From Aspidiotus rigidus (Eukaryota > Arthropoda > Insecta > Hemiptera > Diaspididae), in assembly GCA_035079385.1 (NCBI GenBank), contig JAVHKY010000029.1, positions 13,392,001 through 13,456,000 of the forward strand: a DNA stretch of 64,000 nt, in the 5' to 3' direction. Position 1 is the first letter of the stretch; each line of letters starts with the position of its first letter. The position numbers and the translations under genes are program-made. Positions 58,845 through 64,000 of the stretch are shown here, in pieces. The notes under the pieces are model-generated. The model was not told where the DNA came from. It saw only the letters and a list, made by a program, of their open reading frames with translations, and did no database searches.

Positions 58845-61800
58845 CTCCCCGCCAGGCGTGGCCGGACCCAAACAGCAACGGTTACTGAACGGAGAGGAGG
58901 TTGAGTGGCCTGGGAAAGAACATATCCTGATGAAACCAGGACCTCAAGGGAAAACGGAGTGCCAAATGTCGGAACTGATCCGAGGCGCATTCTGTAGAGC
59001 AAAAAGCTTAAACTCCGAGTGGACTGAAAGAGGAGAAACAATTACACTGAAAGGAAGAGGCATGAAATGCAAGGAACAAAGCCAGGGGTAGTTTACAATT
59101 AATTCCAAATGAAAGGAAAGGAAAAGCGACAACGTCGACCAATAAAGAAAAGTCCCATAAAAAGGGAAATCGGTGTACTGCAAAAATAATCACCGAGCAT
59201 AAGCGAGTAAAGAAAGGTCCTGTAGAAGGAGACGGAATTAATAAGAAAATGTAAGTCAACACTTGACAAAAACTTGATAAAATAGAATAGTCAGCACAAA
59301 CAATTAAATCCAAATAACATTGCAAAAAATCAATGTGTATAATATGAGCAAGCCGAAAAAGAAAAGAAAAAGGAAACGAATAACATTTCGACTTGACTGC
59401 CGAACAAGCAATACAGCTTGAGTCCTCTTCTGAAATCAGAAATACAAGGACAATAATGAGTGATTTGAAAGATCAGAAAGCAACTGATCACAGAAGTGAG
59501 TGAACCCGGCTTCGGGTAATGCTTTTGTAAACACATCGGCTAAATTATCGACCAAAGGAACTCATAGGAAAACAATAGTATTGTTGCGTACTTCCACGCT
59601 GAGATGGTGGAAACAGAGATGAACTGTGTTCTTCAAGGACTTCTGTTTGAGAGACTGGCTAGGTGGATGGTGGATGTGTGATCCACATAAATAATTGGAC
59701 TAGGTACGTCATAACTTAAGAACTCAAAGAGAGCTTTGAGTGAGACCACTTGTCGGCACGCCAAAGAGGCGGCGACGTACTCAGCTGCGGCTGAAGAGAG
59801 ATCAACGTGAGTTTGCTTCTTTGTTCTCCGTGAAATTAGGTCATCATAAGCAGGAGGAGTGTATCCTGAAGTTGACCGGGCAGTTCGTATCTAACGAAGC
59901 ATTTGGGGAACATTTAAGTAGGCTGGAAGATCCTGTATACAGGAGACCTTGGCGTAAGGATACCTCCGAAGTAAAAAAGAATTCGATGGACGAAGGCTTG
60001 CCAATCCGACACTGTCGGGTTGGTTTGCGCCCAAGCAGCCGCATTGACTGCAAAGGCAATATCGGGGCGCGTACAATTCATCAAGAAGATGAATGAACCG
60101 ATAGCTTCCCTGTATTGTGAACAGGTGGTAGAGGAATAAATTCGTCAGGATTTGACTCTCATTTCTTCGAGGCTTCAATGGTCATAATAGAGGTGTCGAT
60201 TTCGATGGATCAGAGAGAGAACGGCCGAAATTCTCAAGTAATTTGAGGGTATAGGTACTTCGGCTGAGAGAAGAAGAGAGGACGTTCGATCATATTATAA
60301 GCAATCTCTATTCCGAGAAACTTGTTCGGAGTACCGAGATCAGGAATTTTGAACTTTGTAGTTAATTCTTGAATAACTTCTCGCATTTTCTTTGATTAGT
60401 ACCGACAAGGAGGATATCGTCAACATAAAGAACGAGAATGACGACTGAGGATACTCCATTTTTCGTGGATTTCCACTTAAAAATGCACGGCTTGGATACA
60501 TAAGGCCTAAAGCCCATTTGCTGGAGAGTTGCACAAAATCTTTTGTACCATCTTTTTGGACTTACTTTTAATCCATATGGTGAGCGGAATAATTTCAGAA
60601 CATGTACTTTAGGGTTTAAATTGTCTACTTCATATCCTTGCGGAAAGAACATATATACTGGTTTATCCAAGATACCAGGAAGAAAAACGACTTTGACATA
60701 ATTGCTGAATATAATAGCCATGTTTCACGGTGATGGAAAGAACGGCAAGTATATCGCTGATATCAGCGACAGGAGCATATGTTTCCATAATATCATAGGG
60801 ATTGGGGTCTGTAAAGCCACGAGCGACAAGGCGAGCTCGGAACTTGGAATTACCCTCTAGGTCTTCCTTGAGACGAAAAATCCATGTAGAATCAATTGTT
60901 TTAGTTCTTCGAGGAAGAGAGTCTCGAGTAAGAGGGACCCATGTGTGATTTTGCGCCATCGCCTTGAACTCTTCATGATTTGCATCTTTCCACTGGACAG
61001 ATTGTGGAGAATGAATAGCTTCCCGGGAGCGTGATAAACGCGCATAAAAGCGTTCATACGTCAGTGAGGTATCATCAAAAGAAGATGAAAGAGTGTCTGA
61101 GGGGTACTCAGATGAATCTCCCTGAACATGGGAATCAACTGATTTTTGTTGATATAATGGCGTGCAAGTAGAGTGGTAAATGGACGAGAGTCTTGCGCTA
61201 AAGGCTGTGAATCATCAGACGCGCATGGGTTGATAATGATCTCCAACACATTGGAGCCGAGGTAAATTGGGTGTAGCTGGATAAGTAGTCCAGATTGTGA
61301 ACTGGGCAACAGAGGGAGGGTACAGTGCACTAACTTTAGTACTAAGATAATCATAAAGATCATCGAATAAATTGAGTTGCATTTTTAGAGGAGCTCTTTT
61401 ATGGGTTGCCGGAGTATAATATTGATGTTCAGTTTCTACTGACCTAATTTTCCTCTTTTTTATTGGAGGAGGACGAAACGATTCGTCGTGTTCAAATTCG
61501 ACATCAGCATCTGCTGCTGAAATAGGTCGTCCAAGTTTTATAGGGTCGCGGAAAGGAGTCTGTGCAAAAAGGGCCATAATGATGGCCGGAGACTTGAGAT
61601 TCTTTGAAAGTAACATTTGAAACGTTCTGAATTGATCCTGTATCAGGATCTAACAATTAAGCACCATTGGTTGATAAACCGGTGAAAAACTTTCGTTTAG
61701 CTCTATCTGTATATTTACCTACTTTCTTGGGCAGAGTTTCATGAGCAACACATCCGAATCTTCGGAGAGTTTTAAGTGAAGGCATTCGTTTGAAAAGAAC

Positions 61801-64000
61801 CGTGCAAGGCATTTAATTATTCACCGCTTTTTGTGGTAAAACATTGTATACGAGAGCGCCGTACGGTACGGCGTTCCATGGCCCAGTCTAATGGACTTTG
61901 TAGTACAGTAATAGGGAACCATTTGATCCATCTCCTCAAAGAAACTTTCGAGTCCGACACGCACCTCATTTTGAGTTATTATGGGGAAAATCATATCCAT
62001 ATCTGGAAAAATTGTCTACAATTGCGTAGATACATTCGTCTCTAGAAGGGTACGCCGGTGGTAAGACCGGCTCTAGCACATCGGTATGTATAGGTGCGAG
62101 CGGTTGTGGTGCTCGAGTGCGAACTTTGGTAAGTAAGAGCTTTTAACTTTGGCCAGTTTACAAGGGTGACAATCTCAAATGACAATCTTGGATTGAGTCT
62201 GAGATGGTAATGCCTTAAAGTTCAGGCAGCGTCTGCACAAGCTTGCGCATAACTGGTACGCTAGGATGTCCCAACCGATAATGCCACAGACGGGCAAGTT
62301 GGCCACTTAATAGACCGGATTTCCTGTTCCTCTAATTTGTTAAGATCATCTAATGAACAATGAGGAATGGAAGTCAGATATTCTTTTAGTTTGGACTGAG
62401 TCGTAAAATCATTGGTAAACTCTGAAAAAAATCCGTTTTTCCTCGCTACAGAAGCGACTGCTTGCGAGTCCAACTCTATTGGAACTCGTAGGTTGAAAAA
62501 CCACAAGGCAGGGAACACAAGTAAAATAGAGCGAATAGACGTCGGAGACAAAGAGTCTTTATGGACGACGTGCACTGAGTGCTTGAAATAAATTACTGGG
62601 TATCCTTGATCTACAAAAGGACGAATCGAAAGATTTTCTCGAATATTGTCATAAATATTGAATTCACCCAGATTTAAAATTGTAACACATTTCGGGAGAA
62701 TATTCAAGTTATCGACTTAATAAATAGGTAGGCAGACATCCTCATTAGGATTTGCAACTGCTATGTTATAAGGAGCGTCGAAAGCTTTAATCAAGTGTAA
62801 ATGATCGCCTGATGGAAACACAATTTTATTGCAGCCTGACCCTGAACATGCACGAGCAGTAATATAATTTTTACCAGACGAATAGTCAGATTTGAGTGCA
62901 CTTTTATGACGGCTTCCGCACCTGCGGAGTGACCCATATGCGATGAACTTTATAGGATAAGCTGAAAACGTTTTACCGTCATTATTATCAGTTGAAGCTT
63001 TCCGATCTTCGGAATTACTTTTATTCGATCTTTAGATTTAGGAGGAGGATGGTTATTCCTTCGAGAAAGAAAGGAAGAATGACGAGTATTAATTAGAAGA
63101 ATCATTAAAGTTATTATCATTACGTCTTCGATCATAGCGATTATAGTATCCACCTCGTGCCCATCTCTTTCGTGAGTACTAGGTGCGACGATTGTGCACC
63201 AAGAAGAACAGTTATTTGTATTGTTTTGTGGCCGATTATGTGGTCTATTACCATTATTGATATTTTTATTAAATGTGGGTTTCGAATCTCTCGAATTAAA
63301 CCCCCTTTTTGGTCCTTGCGGTATAAAGGATTGATAAGGTTTTCTTTCTAAATTGCGGCCCTTGGCGTGAGCCATTGAAATAAACAATTCTCAAACATGA
63401 GAATGAGGAACTTTTTGTGAATTATTATAAATCAGTTTATATTGATGGGCGTATTGTACTATTGCTAGGATAATCTGCATCACAGATTCTTAAAAGCGAC
63501 TTGAGACTATTTCATCCGAAAGATTAAACGTACTGTCGCAAATGTCGGAAACTTTTTTTTTTTTTTTAAATCGTAACATACGACTGCGGATTTACTTTAA
63601 GGGAGAGATATTGCATATTCATAAGCTCTCTGAGCTCAGTATCGCCTTTCCCGGAATAGCCGGGACGTTTTTGACTCTCTAGAGTCTGCATGACTTCAAT
63701 TAGATTGATTATATATGCGATATTTTATTCAAGTCACTCACCGAGAGTCGTTGAGCAATTATTTCAGGAAATCTGATTTTATGGAGAGCAAGAATCGTAT
63801 TATTGTTCGTGGGGGAGGATGATGTGTAATAGCTCTGAAGCCTGCAGGGTATAATATAAATACTGTTTCCAAGTCTCAAAACCAATCCCTTTGCCCAAAA
63901 CAACATTAGCGGCCAGTTGAGAAAATTTTAAAGTAAGTAAACTATTCTTAAACTCACAGATGGTAATTGGCTGCGGTGCAGCATTTGACGATGCCTGATT
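58845..64000 (-). mobile_element. Degenerate Ty1/copia retrotransposon, 5' end outside the window
   Basis: Copia order is seen on the minus strand: gag remnants (63906-62950, with a basic Arg/Asn-rich region), GAG-pre-integrase ending in a degraded 'LWHYRLGHPS' (about 62300-62250), the integrase C-terminal region with 'LKTLRRFGCVAHETLPKK' (about 61790-61730), a linker, RT with 'YVDDILLVG' (about 60440-60410), RNase H ('SFIFLMNCTRPDIAFAVNAA', about 60100-60030) and 'ADVFTKALPE' (about 59540-59510). Many stops and frameshifts break it, so it is not active. It is a different lineage from the 5800-6660 fragment. Confidence 0.88.
60362..60959 (-). pseudogene. Copia reverse transcriptase, two frames
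   Basis: The upstream frame (60959-60663) holds 'DSTWIFRLKEDLEGNSKFRA' and 'ARLVARGFTDPNPYDIMETY', the RT entry region. The downstream frame (60721-60362) holds 'SPYGLKVSPKRWYKRF' and the catalytic 'YVDDILLVG'. A frameshift near 60690 separates them. The catalytic aspartates remain, but the enzyme cannot be made as one chain. Confidence 0.85.

Noticed and set aside
59008..59325. 105-codon minus frame between the LTR and copia RNase H
   Set aside because: Pyrimidine-rich, no domain; it lies in the 3' untranslated part of the retrotransposon.
1..64000. CRISPR array, operon or bacterial origin
   Set aside because: No regular spacer array; introns, LINEs and signal-peptide exons show eukaryotic nuclear DNA.

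Overview
The window is nuclear DNA from an animal, most likely an insect. Genes are split by short introns with GT..AG borders. Most of the sequence is degenerate transposable elements (Ty1/copia, R1/jockey-like LINEs, hAT, mariner-like and Ginger DNA elements). There are also decayed copies of very AT-rich, insect-like mitochondrial cox1/cox2. I cannot name the species.

Layout. 1-16 kb has no cellular gene I can support: dispersed GACGTCA / 'AAGTCCCCCTCCTATCATATATAGCT' repeat units, CpG-rich blocks, a dead copia fragment, small hAT elements and LINE scraps. 16.07-18.54 kb is a nearly complete Ginger-type DNA transposon with an integrase-like transposase broken by one frameshift. 21.8-27.8 kb (minus) is a complete 10-exon gene for a secreted leucine-rich-repeat protein (about 502 aa), with LINE pieces in its introns. 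28-31 kb holds palindromic elements and empty AT-rich sequence.

31.3-57.2 kb is the most interesting part: a cluster of secreted proteins that I do not recognise. Three genes look complete: a 211-aa gene (31.3-33.8 kb, minus), and two seven-exon paralogues of 529 and 530 aa placed head to head (35.6-43.1 kb minus; 44.2-51.5 kb plus). I joined them by hand: the apparent stops after exon 3 in both paralogues lie just inside a GTAAAT splice donor, and phase 1 matches the next exon. Each long protein has a signal peptide and four related modules, each built on a pair of cysteines 40-46 residues apart followed by a Pro/Tyr motif. A third, 5'-truncated copy (55.35-57.24 kb) is a pseudogene inside a direct segmental duplication (33.7-37.8 kb copied to 52.0-58.2 kb). 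That duplication later received a 2.3-kb inverted-repeat element carrying mitochondrial-like DNA.

58.6 kb to the window end is a degenerate copia retrotransposon on the minus strand: 3' LTR, then RNase H, RT, integrase and gag remnants. Its 5' end lies outside the window.

Genes working together: the LRR protein and the cluster proteins all carry signal peptides and should act outside the cell. The head-to-head pair may share a promoter region of about 1 kb. Any further functional link is not visible from sequence. All splice models are conceptual and were checked only by phase and length consistency.
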